A DNA stretch of 64,000 nucleotides from Escarpia spicata. Its lineage: Eukaryota; Annelida; Polychaeta; Sabellida; Siboglinidae. Every line of letters begins with the position of its first letter. The first letter of the stretch is position 1. The notes under the pieces are model-generated. The model had not been told where the DNA came from, ran no database searches, and worked only from the letters and a program-made list of their open reading frames with translations. Below are positions 50,740-62,599 of the stretch, one piece after another. The stretch covers positions 26,077,116 to 26,141,115 of the forward strand of contig OZ023210.1 of assembly GCA_963995525.1 (NCBI GenBank). Reading direction: 5' to 3'. The position numbers were made by a program, and so were the translations under genes.

Positions 50740-51062
50740 TTCACACCAACTTTTGTCGTCAGCGCCTCCATTATTTGTTTAAATTGTTGACACTTTTCAC
50801 TAACGCAATCCTTATTACCTTGTTGCCCTTTAAAATCACCGGACACTCTAACCACTCACGTAGATGCAACTTACCAAAAGACCATCATACGGCATTTGTA
50901 TACAAAATAAACAAATTGCGATTGTTACGGTAGACAAAATAGAAACTAAACGTTGACATGTGTAGGCCCTACTTACCTTTGTGCAATTTGTATGCCATTC
51001 AGTGTTGTTGTGTTGCTTGGATGTACTGATAATAGCTATTACATGACAGTTTACTATAAGAC

Positions 51063-53243
51063 AAATGTGCATGGGCACACACATATAATCCAGTCCAGAT
51101 GTGCATGGGCACACACACATATAATCCAGTCCAGATGTGCATGGGCACACACACATACAATCCAGTCCAGATGTGCATGGGCACACACACATACAATCCA
51201 GTCCAGATGTGCATGGGCACACACATACAATCCAGTCCAAATGTGCATGCACACACACATACAATCCAGTCCAGATGTGCATGGGCACACACATACAATC
51301 CAGTCCAAATGTGCATGGGCACACACACATACAATCCAGTCCAGATGTGCATGCACACACACATACAATCCAGTCCAGATGTGCATGGGCACACACATAC
51401 AATCCAGTCCAAATGTGCATGGGCACACACATACACTCCAGTCCAGATGTGCATGGGCACACACATACAAATCAGTCCAAATGTGCATGGGCACACACAC
51501 ATCCAATCCAGTCCAAATGTGCATGGGCACACACACATTCAATCCAGTCCAGATGTGCATGGGCACACACATACAATCCAGTCCAGATGTGCATGGGTAC
51601 ACACATACAATCCAGTCCACATGTGCATGGGCACACACACATACAATACAGTCCAAATGTGCATGGGCACACACACATTATAATCCAGTCCAAATGTGCA
51701 TGGGCACACACACATACAATACAGTCCAAATGTGCATGGGCACACACACATTATAATCCAGTCCAAATGTGCATGGGCACACACACATACAAACCAGTCC
51801 ACATGTGCATGGGCACACACACATACAATCCAGTCCAAATGTGCATGGGCACACACACATACAATCCAGTCCACATGTGCATGGGCACACACACATACAA
51901 TCCAGTCCAAATGTGCATGGGCACACACATACAAATCAGTCCACATGTGCATGGGCACACACACATACAATCCAGTCCAAATGTGCATGGGCACACACAC
52001 ATTCAATCTAGTCCAGATGTGCATGGGCACACACATACAATCCAGTCCAGATGTGCATGGGTACACACATACAATCCAGTCCACATGTGCATGGGCACAC
52101 ACACATACAATACAGTCCAAATGTGCATGGGCACACACACATTATAATCCAGTCCAAATGTGCATGGGCACACACATACAATCCAGTCCAAATGTGCATG
52201 GGCACACACACATACAATCCAGTCCAAATGTGCATGGGCACACACACATACAATACAGTCCAAATGTGCATGGGCACACACACATATAATCCAGTCCAAA
52301 TGTGCATGGGCACACACACATACAAACCAGTCCACATGTGCATGGGCACACACACATACAATCCAGTCCAAATGTGCATGGGCACACACACATACAATCC
52401 AGTCCAAATGTGCATGGGCACACACACATACAATCCAGTCCAAATGTGCATGGGCACACACACATACAATCCAGTCCAAATGTGCATGGGCACACACATA
52501 CAATCCAGTCCAAATGTGCATGGGCACACACACATACAATCCAGTCCAAATGTGCATGGGCACACACACATACAATCCAGTCCAAATGTGCATGGGCACA
52601 CACACACATACAATCCAGTCCAAATGTGCATGGGCACACACATACAATCCAGTCCAAATGTGCATGGGCACACACACATACAGTCCAGTCCAGATGTGCA
52701 TGGGCACACACATACAATCCAGTCCAAATGTGCATGCACACACACATACAATCCAGTCCAAATGTGCATGGGCACACACATACAATCCAGTCCAAATGTG
52801 CATGGGCACACACACATACATTCCAGTCCAGACGTGCATGCACACATACAATCCAGTCCAGATGTGCATGGGCACACACATACAATCCAGTCCAAATGTG
52901 CATGGGCACACACACACATACAATCCAGTCCAGATGTGCATGGGCACACACATACAATCCAGTCCAAATGTGCATGGGCACACACACATACAATCCAGTC
53001 CAAATGTGCATGGGCACACACACATACAATCTAGTCCAGATGTGCATGGGCACACACATACAATCCAGTCCAGATGTGCATGGGCACACACATACAATCC
53101 AGTCCACATGTGCATGGGCACACACACATACAATACAGTCCAAATGTGCATGGGCACACACATATAATCCAGTCCAAATGTGCATGGGCATACACACATA
53201 CAAACCAGTCCACATGTGCATGGGCACACACACATACAATCCA
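51063..53243. repeat. Minisatellite array II, same 34/36-bp unit, about 62 copies
   Basis: The units are the same as in array I, including rare variants: the AAACCAGTCCACATG unit occurs at about 36736 and 39295 in array I and at about 51791, 52324 and 53204 here. A variant with CATTATAATCC is found only here (51680, 51752, 52141). On the minus strand the array stays open in the frame of the adjoining integrase, so a single frame of 628 codons (54028 to 52142) spans both. The right edge abuts retrotransposon sequence without a spacer. Confidence 0.97.
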
Positions 53244-54039
53244 AACGAAGACGTTACGTGTTGGAATGCCATCTTCTTTGACAGATCTGTGTAGCTTGCA
53301 CTGGCGAAATGCGGGCCATTGTCCGACACGACACGCATAGGAACGCCTGTCTCGCTGGAGATCTGCTTTGTGACAGAAACGACGGTTGAGCTTAGACATG
53401 GCTTCGGCATTTTGCGCACGATGGGAAATTTTGAATAGTAGTCCGCAATGATGAGCCAGTCTGCGTCGTTGAAGAAGAACATGTCTGTACCAACCACTTC
53501 CCAAGGTCTACTCGGTACTTCGTGCGGCTGTAGCGTCTCGTGCTGCTGCGCTGGTTGGTGTTCTTGACAGATGTCACACGACTTGACTGTAGTCTCAATG
53601 TCACGATTGATGTTGATCCAATACACAGAGTCTTTTGCTCTGAGTCTCGTCTTCTCTATGCCGAGGTGACCGTAGTGTAGTTTCTTCAGTATGAATGTCT
53701 GCATGCTCTCAGGAATGACGACTCGTGTTCCTTTCAGTAGGATACATTCTTCCCCGGAGAGTTCATCGCGGAACGACCAGTATGAACGGATGCTAGTTGG
53801 CAACTCCTTTATTGCTTCGGGCCATCCAGTCACGATCGTTTCTGAGAGTGCTTGGAGAACTGGATCAGCCTTCGTCTTGTTCCCCAGCTCTTGGATGCGT
53901 TCATCAGAGAATCGGACGAAGTCAACACGAACGTCAAGGTCGATCGTTTCTGTGTTGTGCGTACTTGGAAGACGCGAGAGGGTGTCCGCAAGGACAATGT
54001 CCTTTCCTGGTTGGTATTCAACTTCCATGTCATACCCTC
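53244..54039 (-). pseudogene. Gypsy integrase, cut before the catalytic glutamate
   Basis: It starts MEVEYQPGKDIVLADTLSRL. The zinc-binding H-H-C-C is present (HYGH, then CDICQEH). The catalytic core has the first Asp (GTDMFFF) and the second (SDNGPHF). The frame reaches FQHVTSS, and at the next residue runs straight into the minisatellite. The expected P-x-Y-P-Q-S-N-G-x-x-E segment with the third catalytic residue is absent. Confidence 0.88.
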
Positions 54040-55340
54040 ACACCCATAGTCGCGGTGACCTTTCTGGATGATCGCAACGAGAGGCTTGTGGTCCGTGACG
54101 ACCTTGAACATGCGTCCGTATAGGTACGTGTGGAACCGTTGTGTGCCAAAAACAATGGCTAGCAACTCTCGCTCAATGCAGGCATATCGTTTCTCTGCGC
54201 TTGATAGACTCTTCGATGCGTATGCCACCGGTTGGATTACACCAGACTCGTTCTCTTGAAGTAACGCTGCGCCAAGTCCAAGGAGACTAGCGTCTGTCTG
54301 AAGTATGGGCGTTTTGGACACGTTGAAGTATTGAAGACTTGAGGTGACAAGATGTTTCATACCATCGAAGCAACTTTGATGGTGCGGTTCCCACATGAAC
54401 ATGCTGTCTTCTTTCAGTAGATCTCGAAGCATTGAAGCCTTGTCAGCCAAGTTCGGTATGAATGGGCTCAAGAAGGTCATGAGTCCAAGAAACTGCTGAA
54501 GCTCTTTCTTGTCTCGAGGTGGTGGTATGTCTTGCAAATCGCGGATCCTGTCCGGATCAGGTTTGATGCCATCAATGCCGTAGATGAGGCCAAAGAAACT
54601 GACACTGCTCTCCTTGATCAGGCACTTGCTGGAATTGAAGACAAGCCCGTTCCTCGACGCAATATTCATGAGTTGATGAAGATTTCTGTCATGTTCATCT
54701 TCTGTGGCACCGTAAACCACCACGTCGTCAGCGATTCCTTCTGCTCCATCACACTGCTCGAGAATCATGTCCATCCTGGATTGAAAGATGTCTTGTGATG
54801 CAGACAAGCCGAATGGAAGTCGCTTGAAGGCATATCGACCGTAAGGAGATTGAAACGTAGTGAGGAGTTGAGAGTCCTTGTGAAGCTGGACACCCCAGTA
54901 TCCGGCTTTGGCGTCAAGTTTGGAGAAATATCTTGCTCCTGTGAACTTGTGATTAAGTTCTTCCAACGTAGGAGTTTTGTGGTGCGGTCTCTTCAGTGCC
55001 TGATTCAAGAACTTGGGGTCCAAACATATTCTTAGGCTCCCATCTTTCTTCTTTGCATATGCCAGGCTTGAGACCCACTCTGTTGGCTCATTCTCGTGCA
55101 CTTTGCGTATGACGTCATTTTCCACCATGGAGTCAAGACTGCTTTTGATAGCATCTTTTAGCGCAATTTGTGTCTTTCTTGGAGGATTTACGCGAGGAGG
55201 AACTGCGGGATCCACCACCAACTTCACTTCACCAGGAAAACAGCCGATTCTGTCAAACTGTTCTGGATACATTCTAGTGAGGTCATCAACGCTGTTTATA
55301 GAGGCTGTGCTCGTGACAGCTGATTGTCCCGTAGCAGGTC
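54040..55340 (-). pseudogene. Gypsy reverse transcriptase and RNase H
   Basis: Polymerase landmarks are RICLDPKFLNQALKRPHHKTP, SKLDAKAGYWGVQL, FKRLPFGLSASQDIFQ and the catalytic IADDVVVYG. The RNase H part follows (ILQTDASLLGLGAALLQ, YASKSLSSAEKRYACIE, VTDHKPLVAI). All key aspartates seen are kept. At about 54060-54040 roughly 40 bp expected between RNase H and the next domain are missing and the frame changes, so pol is broken there. Confidence 0.88.
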
Positions 55341-55690
55341 TATCTTCTGTAGAGCAGTGCGTCTTGATGGTGCAATGTAGTCACCAGCTTCAACTTTTCA
55401 CACGACTGAAGACCAATCACTGCAGGGCCGATTACATCAACGATGTAGAACCGAGTGTCACCCCATGCCGACTTGTGGTAGCTGCATGAAATGTTAACCA
55501 CGCCATGGCATGTGATGGACGTGCCATTGTACGCCGTCAATCGTGCGCCTCTTGCTGCTGCGACGCTGTTATCAACGGGGAATCCCTCAGCATTTAACTT
55601 GTCAGGATACATGCGTCGAAATGTTCGCAGTGGAAGTGTATTGCCTTGTGCGCCTATGTCCACTTTCAGGCTCAAATTGTGGAGCCAGGA
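55340..55690 (-). pseudogene. Gypsy aspartic protease remnant
   Basis: The active-site region reads KVDIGAQGNTLP where retroelement proteases normally have D-T/S-G-A. The aspartate is kept but the next residue is Ile. A hydrophobic-hydrophobic-G motif (AVIGLQSC) follows at the expected distance. A frame change separates it from the reverse transcriptase. Confidence 0.7.
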
Positions 55691-55807
55691 CGATTGCTCA
55701 GTTTAATTTGCACCTGCGCATAGGCTTCGTGGCGATTATTTTGCCCGAGACACATTGCTGACACTTTCACGTCATGAAAACTTAGTGCAAATGACTGTTC
55801 AAGTGTG

Positions 55808-56635
55808 TCAGTGTTCTGTGCATTGGAACGCATTTGATGAATTGTCTTTTCGTTTGCATACGAATGTTGTCGTTGCCGATGCTCGTTCCTGTTCCTGGAT
55901 TTCGAACGTCCGCGCTGATGTGGCGTGATGTTGTTGGCATGCTGTCTTAGTCAGACAACATTTCGCCCAGTGGTTCATTCTGCCGCACGCTCTGCACTCG
56001 ACTCCAAACGCTGGACAACTTTCACGCGGTTTGAATGGGTGTTGTTGACCACAGTTGCGACATCTGTCGGATGAGTTTGCACCACGTCTGAAGCTATGCA
56101 CCGCAGTTGTCGCCACTGTTCCCATTTCACGAATCTGCTGGACGTGGGAGGCACTCGCTTCATACGCTCGTCCCAACTGAATTGCTTCGTCCAGTGTGTA
56201 GTTCTTGTTTTTTCCAAGCAATTCCTTCTGGTAATCAGGAATTGGCGTACCAGCTATGATCAGTTCAATGAGTCGCTCATTCAATTCGTTATCTTGAAAC
56301 TCGCATTTCAGAGCTAGCAGCTTGCATCCGTTTATGAAACAATCTAAGTTTTCTTCTGGCCTTTGACGGTAGTGCATAAGTCGTAACCGGCTGATGCGAT
56401 AGTTTTCACACGGCTCAAGTTGTTCAACGAATTTGGCGAATATCTTGGTAGGATCTTTCCTTTCCTCTTCTGTGAGGTTCCAAGAGTTGTATCGGCATAG
56501 TCCTTCATCGCCGACTTGTAGTAGAATGTGTACTACTTGTTCTCCTTCCTCAATTCGCTTTGCTTTGAATTATAATTCCATTCGTTGTTTAAATAACTTG
56601 AATGTTTCTGCTTGATTTTCCACTGACCAATCCAT
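55808..56635 (-). pseudogene. Gypsy gag with zinc knuckle, early stop
   Basis: The frame starts at ATG 56635 (MDWSVENQAETFK) and is interrupted by TAA at 56572-56570 (codon 22). It then stays open to 55808. The capsid-type region is followed by cysteine motifs: CRNCGQQH with a further C downstream, and CRACGRMNHWAKC, a CCHC-type knuckle. Gag would package the element RNA. With the stop it would not be made at full length. Confidence 0.8.
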
Positions 56636-57424
56636 TCTTGGTATGTGATCCGTGTTCGCTGTTGTTGTTAGCCAATTCGCGCCTACTAGTAGCGTGTTAG
56701 CTGCGTGTCTTATAAATTGTGTAGCTTAAAACTACCAGCCAGGCTGCTTTTATGAGCCCCGGTAAAAATTACAGAAGGTTGAATGTCTCTGTTGTTTACA
56801 CGTAGCTGTCAAATTGCATGTGACGTGACCTTTGACCCAGACGCGGCTGTCGAGTGACGTCATACATGTTGCGCGTGATTCTTTTGAACAAATTTCAGGC
56901 ACGGCGAATAAAGATATTTTTCACTCATCAGTTGATTCAAAGTTCACGATTTCAGTGTCAATACGTTACCGCCGCCCTTAGTTTGATCTCGCCGCTGTCA
57001 CCATGTTGTACTCTAAAAACAAAACAAAAATTTACTGTTCGCCTGCCATGCCACGGCACCGCCTGTATCCTCAGCATGTTGAGGCTAGGCGTGTATTGGA
57101 AGAAGAGAAGAAGAGTTTACTATAAGACACGTTAGAAGGAATGAATGTTTAATCAAAGCCTTAACACGTGAACATCTGAAATCTGACCTCTAGTATAATG
57201 AGGTTCTATTAAAGCGCGTAATACTACGACATCCAGCTGCCTAAAAATATCCCTGGTAATACAATGCAGGTGGATTGGATGTTAAACATGTTATCTGAGA
57301 GCACACCTTTGTATGGATTCATTACAACTTGAATGTGTTGCAACCAATTGAGTTTTCACGTGATCCAAGTCGCTGACCAATACTATGATGGCCGAGAAGG
57401 GCCATCGCGTTTTTGTGTGGCAAC
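56636..57424. other. Region where the Gypsy 5' LTR would be expected
   Basis: Sequence upstream of gag (minus orientation) contains a CATAAAAGCAG box and other promoter-like bits. With no second LTR copy in the window its borders cannot be fixed. I see no coding sequence. Confidence 0.35.
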
Positions 57425-57870
57425 CTGCAGCGCCATGGGGCGATGACGCGATGCGATGGTATACATTATAAAGGTGCCGCAATGAGCATGCGTACACCGA
57501 AAACGAGACTTATGCAGCCATTTTTATTTATTTGTATTAAACACATTTCTTTTTGTGTTCAGAGCATGTGATGATGGCTAATGACGTTGACTGTACGTAT
57601 ACGGTTACACATCTAGTTATTGTGCACAAAAGGTTATGTGATTGTACTTCTAAATATTGTCTCGGACATCTACTGAGATTGAATTTAGCGAAACAAAAAC
57701 GGGTGCCAGGCAGGCAGCCTCTTCGCAAAAACTAGACAAGGGACTGAAATATATTACTTTATAACATGAAATATGTACCTATTCAATATTTTATTTGTTA
57801 AATAATTATTGTTTCCATCTGGATATCCCTGATCGCAAATATAAACACTATTTTGTGTGCCTGCAGACAC
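57425..57870 (-). repeat. Interspersed repeat C, copy 1
   Basis: It shares with 62050-62420, in opposite orientation, GCGATGCGATGGTATA, AATGAGCATGCGTAC, TTTTTGTGTTCAGAGCATGT, TACGTATACGGTTACA and CATCTGGATATCCCTG. It is non-coding. Family type is unknown. Confidence 0.7.
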
Positions 57871-58344
57871 GATGAACCAGGGATTGTTAAGGTATTTCTC
57901 AGTTTAACATTAACCAACAGTTTTGAAGCCTATTTGTTTATATTTATTAATTAATGACATAATATCTGTTTAGAATGCAAACATGTTATTTGTGCCTTAT
58001 ATAAATTAAAATATAATTTTTTTATAATTTATGCTTCTTGATTTACTCCTCGGTCCCCAATACTTCCATGTCTGGAAAAAACTGACACATATTCCGTGAC
58101 ACGTTCTTCAATACAAATGCAGTGATGTTTAATGCCTTAATCTGGGTTCCGTAGTAGCACATAAAGGCAGCGTTGCGCCGAAATACAAGTACGAATAACG
58201 CGGTGTCAATAAACAGCCCCGCTCAAATCAGACTACCAGCTCTATTGGACTACGTAATAAACAGCCGAAATTGACAGGAAGTTAACTTGTAGTAGGTCTA
58301 CTAGGAGGTGCACGGTGCGCGCGGTGCGTCTACAATTCGATTCA

Positions 58345-58590
58345 CTTAGGAGTCATCTCAGAACGTCGATGTCCGATATCAGACGAAATTACTTTCATCT
58401 TGCCTCAGCCCCCCCCCCCCCCCCCCACCCACCTCAGACGAATTTTTTTTACATTAATATGATGACACCAGTATAATTAAGAGTGTCGGTCGATGTCCGA
58501 CGTCAGATGAAACTGCCTCAGACCCCCGTCCCCCAAACAAAAATAATTTCGCTTGATATCGGACATCGACGTTCCGAGATGATCCCTTAG
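58345..58590. mobile_element. Fold-back MITE, copy 2
   Basis: The ends are CTTAGGAGTCATCTCAGAAC and the mirrored CCGAGATGATCCCTTAG. The arms are of about 60 bp with a C-rich centre including a run of about 17 C. It is the same family as 1290-1540. Confidence 0.8.
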
Positions 58591-58849
58591 CAAAAATGAA
58601 ACTACACTCTAGGAACAACGATTCGCTACCTCGTTTGTGCATTTTATATGTAGGTTTTGTAGGGTCTAACTGATTATAGTTATTTATATATATATATATT
58701 GTTTTATTTATGTAAGGCATAATGAACATGATATGTACACCTATGAAAATATATCATGTCATTAATGAATAAATATTCAAGAAATGTATACTTCAAAGCC
58801 TACGGTTAATGTTCAACTGAAAAATGCCATCAACATCCCCGTTTTTCAT

Positions 58850-59185
58850 GTGTGGAGGTACATAAATTATCGTTTATATTTTCGATCAAGGATATTCAGA
58901 TGAAACCAAAAATGAGGAGTGGTAGAAGAGGTACACACCTCATGCTATGAAATAATTCATTTTTGGTCTCCGATTAGGTGCGAGAACCTAGATTACATTC
59001 TATAAAGTGATTGCCCGCATGCCCCCATTTATCTTAGTCTAAACTCAATCGCATTAGGCTTCTACCATAATATTTAGAAGTAGAATCACATAATCTTTTG
59101 TGCACAATAACTAGAGAAGTGTAACCGTATACGCACACTCAAAGTCATCAACCATAGAGACATGCGTTGAACATAAAAGGCATCC
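58850..59185 (+). repeat. Interspersed repeat C, copy 2
   Basis: It shares with 62050-62420, in the same orientation, TTTTCGATCAAGGATATTCAG, GGTAGAAGAGGTACA, TTTTGTGCACAATAACTAGA (diverged) and GTAACCGTATACGCACA. It is more diverged than the other two copies. Confidence 0.6.
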
Positions 59186-59242
59186 AGTGTTGCCTATGGT
59201 CACGAATTTGTTCAAGCCCAGACAACAAAGCCAAACCCAAAA

Positions 59243-59470
59243 CACTGGCGTCGGAACATGGTGGATATTTGGTGGGTTGAGGCTCTCCAAAACCTCGATT
59301 TGCACTCCCCCTCTTGAGGCTTGCCAAAACGGCCACATTAAGGCTCTCCAACATCACAATTTGCACACCCATTGAGGCTCGCGAAAATAACTCCATCTTC
59401 AGGCTCTTCAAAAACCTCGATTTGCACCCCCCAAATATCTACATTGAGGCTCTCCACAAACACGAATTTG
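59243..59470. repeat. Interspersed repeat B, longest copy, with internal subunits
   Basis: It starts CACTGGCGTCGGAACATGGT and then has about five subunits of 40-50 bp with TTGAGGCTCTCCAAAACCTC and GATTTGCAC boxes. Fragments of the same family lie at 19947-20020 and 23688-23760. Confidence 0.65.
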
Positions 59471-59489
59471 AACTCCTCATATATCCCTG

Positions 59490-59775
59490 TCTGTCAGGGG
59501 TGAAATTGGCCTCGATTCCGATGCTCGCTGTCTGATTTTTTTAAATTTCTCTCGCTGGTCCTGCACAGCTCTCTCCACCAGATCGTTCGCTCTCGTTTTC
59601 CACCTTTCTCCCAATCCTTCAAAATCTCTTTTTCCATAGTCTTCCCATCGCAGTCTATTTCTTCTTCGCCTCCTTTTCCTTCCAGTCTCTGTGCCTCTGC
59701 TCTCTTTGCCATCCGTTCTTCTCCCATTTTCTCTACAAGTCCTGCCCATCTTAGTTGACTCATGCTTATGCTTGT
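59490..59775 (-). mobile_element. LINE fragment: extreme C-terminus of a reverse transcriptase protein
   Basis: The minus strand reads LRWAGLVEKMGEERMAKRA in one frame, then NRLRWEDYGKRDFEGLGE and RWKTRANDLVERAV in another. The pattern (G-H/L-V-x-R/K-M, then R-W-E-D, then L-G-x-x-W, then A-x-D) is the usual end of RTE/Jockey-like LINE proteins. One frame change breaks it. Confidence 0.7.
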
Positions 59776-59785
59776 TCAGAAACAA

Positions 59786-62049
59786 TTGTGTCGACTATTC
59801 ATATCAAAGACACAATTAACCACAGGCGCAATTACGACCAGACGATGTAAATAAGTAGCATCATTCTAGTCCACTGCTGCAATTTTGGGAGATGGTGCTG
59901 TTCTAATTATAGCTCCTGACCCAGGGATTATCGTCTCCACAGACGCACCGACTTTGACACATCATGTAATCCACTTGCCAGACAAGAGATACAATTAACC
60001 GAAAGTGCTACTTAACCCCCACTTTAGTGCATCGGCACTTCCAGGTGTAAATTACAATTTTGATATCCTCGTTTGTGCTGAATCATATAGAAAACGACAT
60101 TGCTCTCTAGTCTAAATCAGTTGTGTTACATCCGTGTAACAGCTGTTAAGGTGTATCAGAATGGGACGAGGAAAGGCGAATGTGTTTTTGGAGGATAATC
60201 GTTCAGATGGGACCACCTTGATGATATGTCGCAAAACATGTTGTTGTTGTCTATGGAAGTTCCCATAAAAATCAAGAGTATCTCAACAATAAAAATATTG
60301 AATGAGCATTGGTTTACATTATTTATTCATTGTAAATACGGAGAAATTACATTATCACATAAGTATGTACGGTATCGGCGGTATGCATGGTAATAGTAAT
60401 TAGCATCACACGTTTTGCTTTCGTAAATACATTATATCACACGTCAATTATATACATATATATGTATATATATATAAATATATATATATATACAACAATT
60501 ACAGTGAAATTACAATTACAGTGAAAACATGTTGTATATCAGAAGTATCTTTCTTAGAAAACTGAACGATGAAATACTACGAGTCTCAAGGAATCATTTC
60601 AATCGACGAAACACCGTGCTTCTTTGTGCATATTCGTTAAATTTGTTTGCACCGCACGTTTTATGAGAAATCATTAACACAGAGTATAGTTGGCACTTAT
60701 CAAAAACGAACGAGCGTAAGACGCACGCGATACGGTCATCCGAGGAAAACCAGACCTGCTGTATTTCTTGCCAGAGATTTATGGTAACGTAGCATTTAAA
60801 TTAATGTATATTAATGCTATACAATTTGCACACATACGTATAAGGCATTTTAAGTTTACCGTGCATATTTGACGTACATATTTAATAATTGTATTCATCC
60901 CAAAGATCCCTAGCGGCGTGATAGGAACCTTTTTCTGAGTCACAACAGTACCATTAAGCAAACCGCGATGTATGTACATCATTACAGTATGTAAAATAAA
61001 GTGAATATAGTCTATGTCATTAAAACATGCAAAATAGGAGTGAGAGTACATTATGAACAATTAGTATACGGTGAGAAAATTATATTTACAAATGAACAGT
61101 AAAGTAGAAAATTAGCTTAACCTTATTAAACATAGGATACTATAATAATTTGTTTTGCAAACAACCTCTGTTTAATTTTAGACAAGGTTATTGTACTACA
61201 AACAGCATCGATTTAAGCAATGTTTTTAAACACAAACATTGGTACTGATAACATAGTTGTTGTCTTCCATAAGTTTGATTGAAACATTTGTACTGTTATA
61301 CAATGTATGTTATAACAATTTACTAGCTTGTATAAAACGCTATATCTACTGTAGACTACAAAGTCGAAGTCGACAAGGAAGACATCAGACACATGAAGAG
61401 GAAACATGTGCAGGAAACCCCGTGATTGACATGTGCAGGAAACCCCGTGATTGAGGCTGTAGCGGCGTAACTACTGAGCTAGTCTTTCAGAGACTTGCAC
61501 CACGCATCACTGCTGAAACGCAATACATGTCATAAGTGGCGAACTTTAACTCGTAAACATGACACAGATAACAATACAGTAATTTTCATGCGGTATTTCA
61601 AATGGAATGGAATTACATATGTATTATATGCATGGAGAGGGAACATCAGCCACTCGTGGCTTTAAACTCTCATTATAGAAACTATAACAATGTATGTATC
61701 AAATGTGCATCAAATATCGAATGTAGTGTGTCATAGTTTCTGTAATAAACCATCATCATCATGTCATTATCAACATTGACAGACACGACGACGGCAACAA
61801 AATACAAAAAAACACGTGCATCACTTTTGTTTATTGCGCCGTAGACTTTAAACATTCATCCACATACATATCCATGTTTAGCAACTGCCTCTAGCTATAG
61901 ATTAGGCTTTAGCTTTCCTTTTAGTTGATTCACTAGCACAGATGTGCTTCTTGTTAAACCGACTTCGAATATTGTAGCTATTTATAATAATTGAAACATA
62001 AACTTGGACACAAACGAACGGCATTTGCAATAAGCGAAAGTTGAACAAA
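59786..62049. other. AT-rich non-coding DNA
   Basis: No family-bearing frame is visible. It contains a (TA)n run (60440-60495) and a perfect 25-bp direct duplication starting ACATGTGCAGGAAACC (61404 and 61429). Confidence 0.6.
60440..60495. repeat. (TA)n microsatellite
   Basis: TATA dinucleotides with a few C and G interruptions over about 55 bp. Confidence 0.85.
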
Positions 62050-62440
62050 GTTGTCGTCTCTTCCCATGTATACAAAATAAGTTTTATATTTTCTACCAAG
62101 GATATCCAGACGGAAACAATTTAAAAACTGCATTTGAGCGGTAGAAGAAGTACATATATGTCATGTTATGAAATATGTTTGCCCCAGACTTTCGTCACAA
62201 CATTTTGAAGTACGAACACAACAAATTCTGTGCGCAAACCAAATATATATGTAACCGTATACGTACAGTCAGCATCACCAGCCATCATCACATGCTCTGA
62301 ACACAAAAAGGAATGCGTTTAATAAAATACAAATGGCTGCCTAATTCTCGTTTTTGACGTACGCATGCTCATTACGGCATCTTTATAATTTATACCATTA
62401 CATCGCGCATCGCATCGCGCAGCTGACATTATAAGCGAGG
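62050..62440 (+). repeat. Interspersed repeat C, copy 3
   Basis: It is the inverted counterpart of 57425-57870, with TTTTCTACCAAGGATATCCAG, GTAACCGTATACGTACAGTC, ACATGCTCTGAACACAAAAA and GCATGCTCATTACGGCATCT. Non-coding. Confidence 0.7.
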
Positions 62441-62599
62441 CTTAAATTGTTAACAATTAAGTGGAGAATCAGACCTGTGTTAAATTTAATTTTAATTTCA
62501 AGGTGTTGTAAAAGTTTACTTTTCGGTACCACCTGATAGGTTGGAGCATACGTAACATTGTTGGTCCTAGTGTACAACGATCATCCCCCTCGTAGCTTG

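Larger units (their letters stand above)
53244..56635 (-). mobile_element. Degenerate Ty3/Gypsy retrotransposon, truncated in integrase
   Basis: On the minus strand the order is gag, protease, reverse transcriptase, RNase H, integrase, which is Ty3/Gypsy. I found no LTR on either side. The 3' end is lost where the minisatellite begins at 53243. The element has an early stop in gag, a frame change between protease and reverse transcriptase, and a small deletion with frame change after RNase H. It cannot be autonomous. Its parts are listed below. Confidence 0.9.

Noticed and set aside
51048..57129. A 16-bp identity (AGTTTACTATAAGACA) at 51048-51063 and 57114-57129 as LTR edges of the Gypsy element
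   Set aside because: The match stops after 16 bp and the following several hundred bases show no similarity, so they are not two LTRs. A single 16-bp match in 64 kb is about what chance gives.
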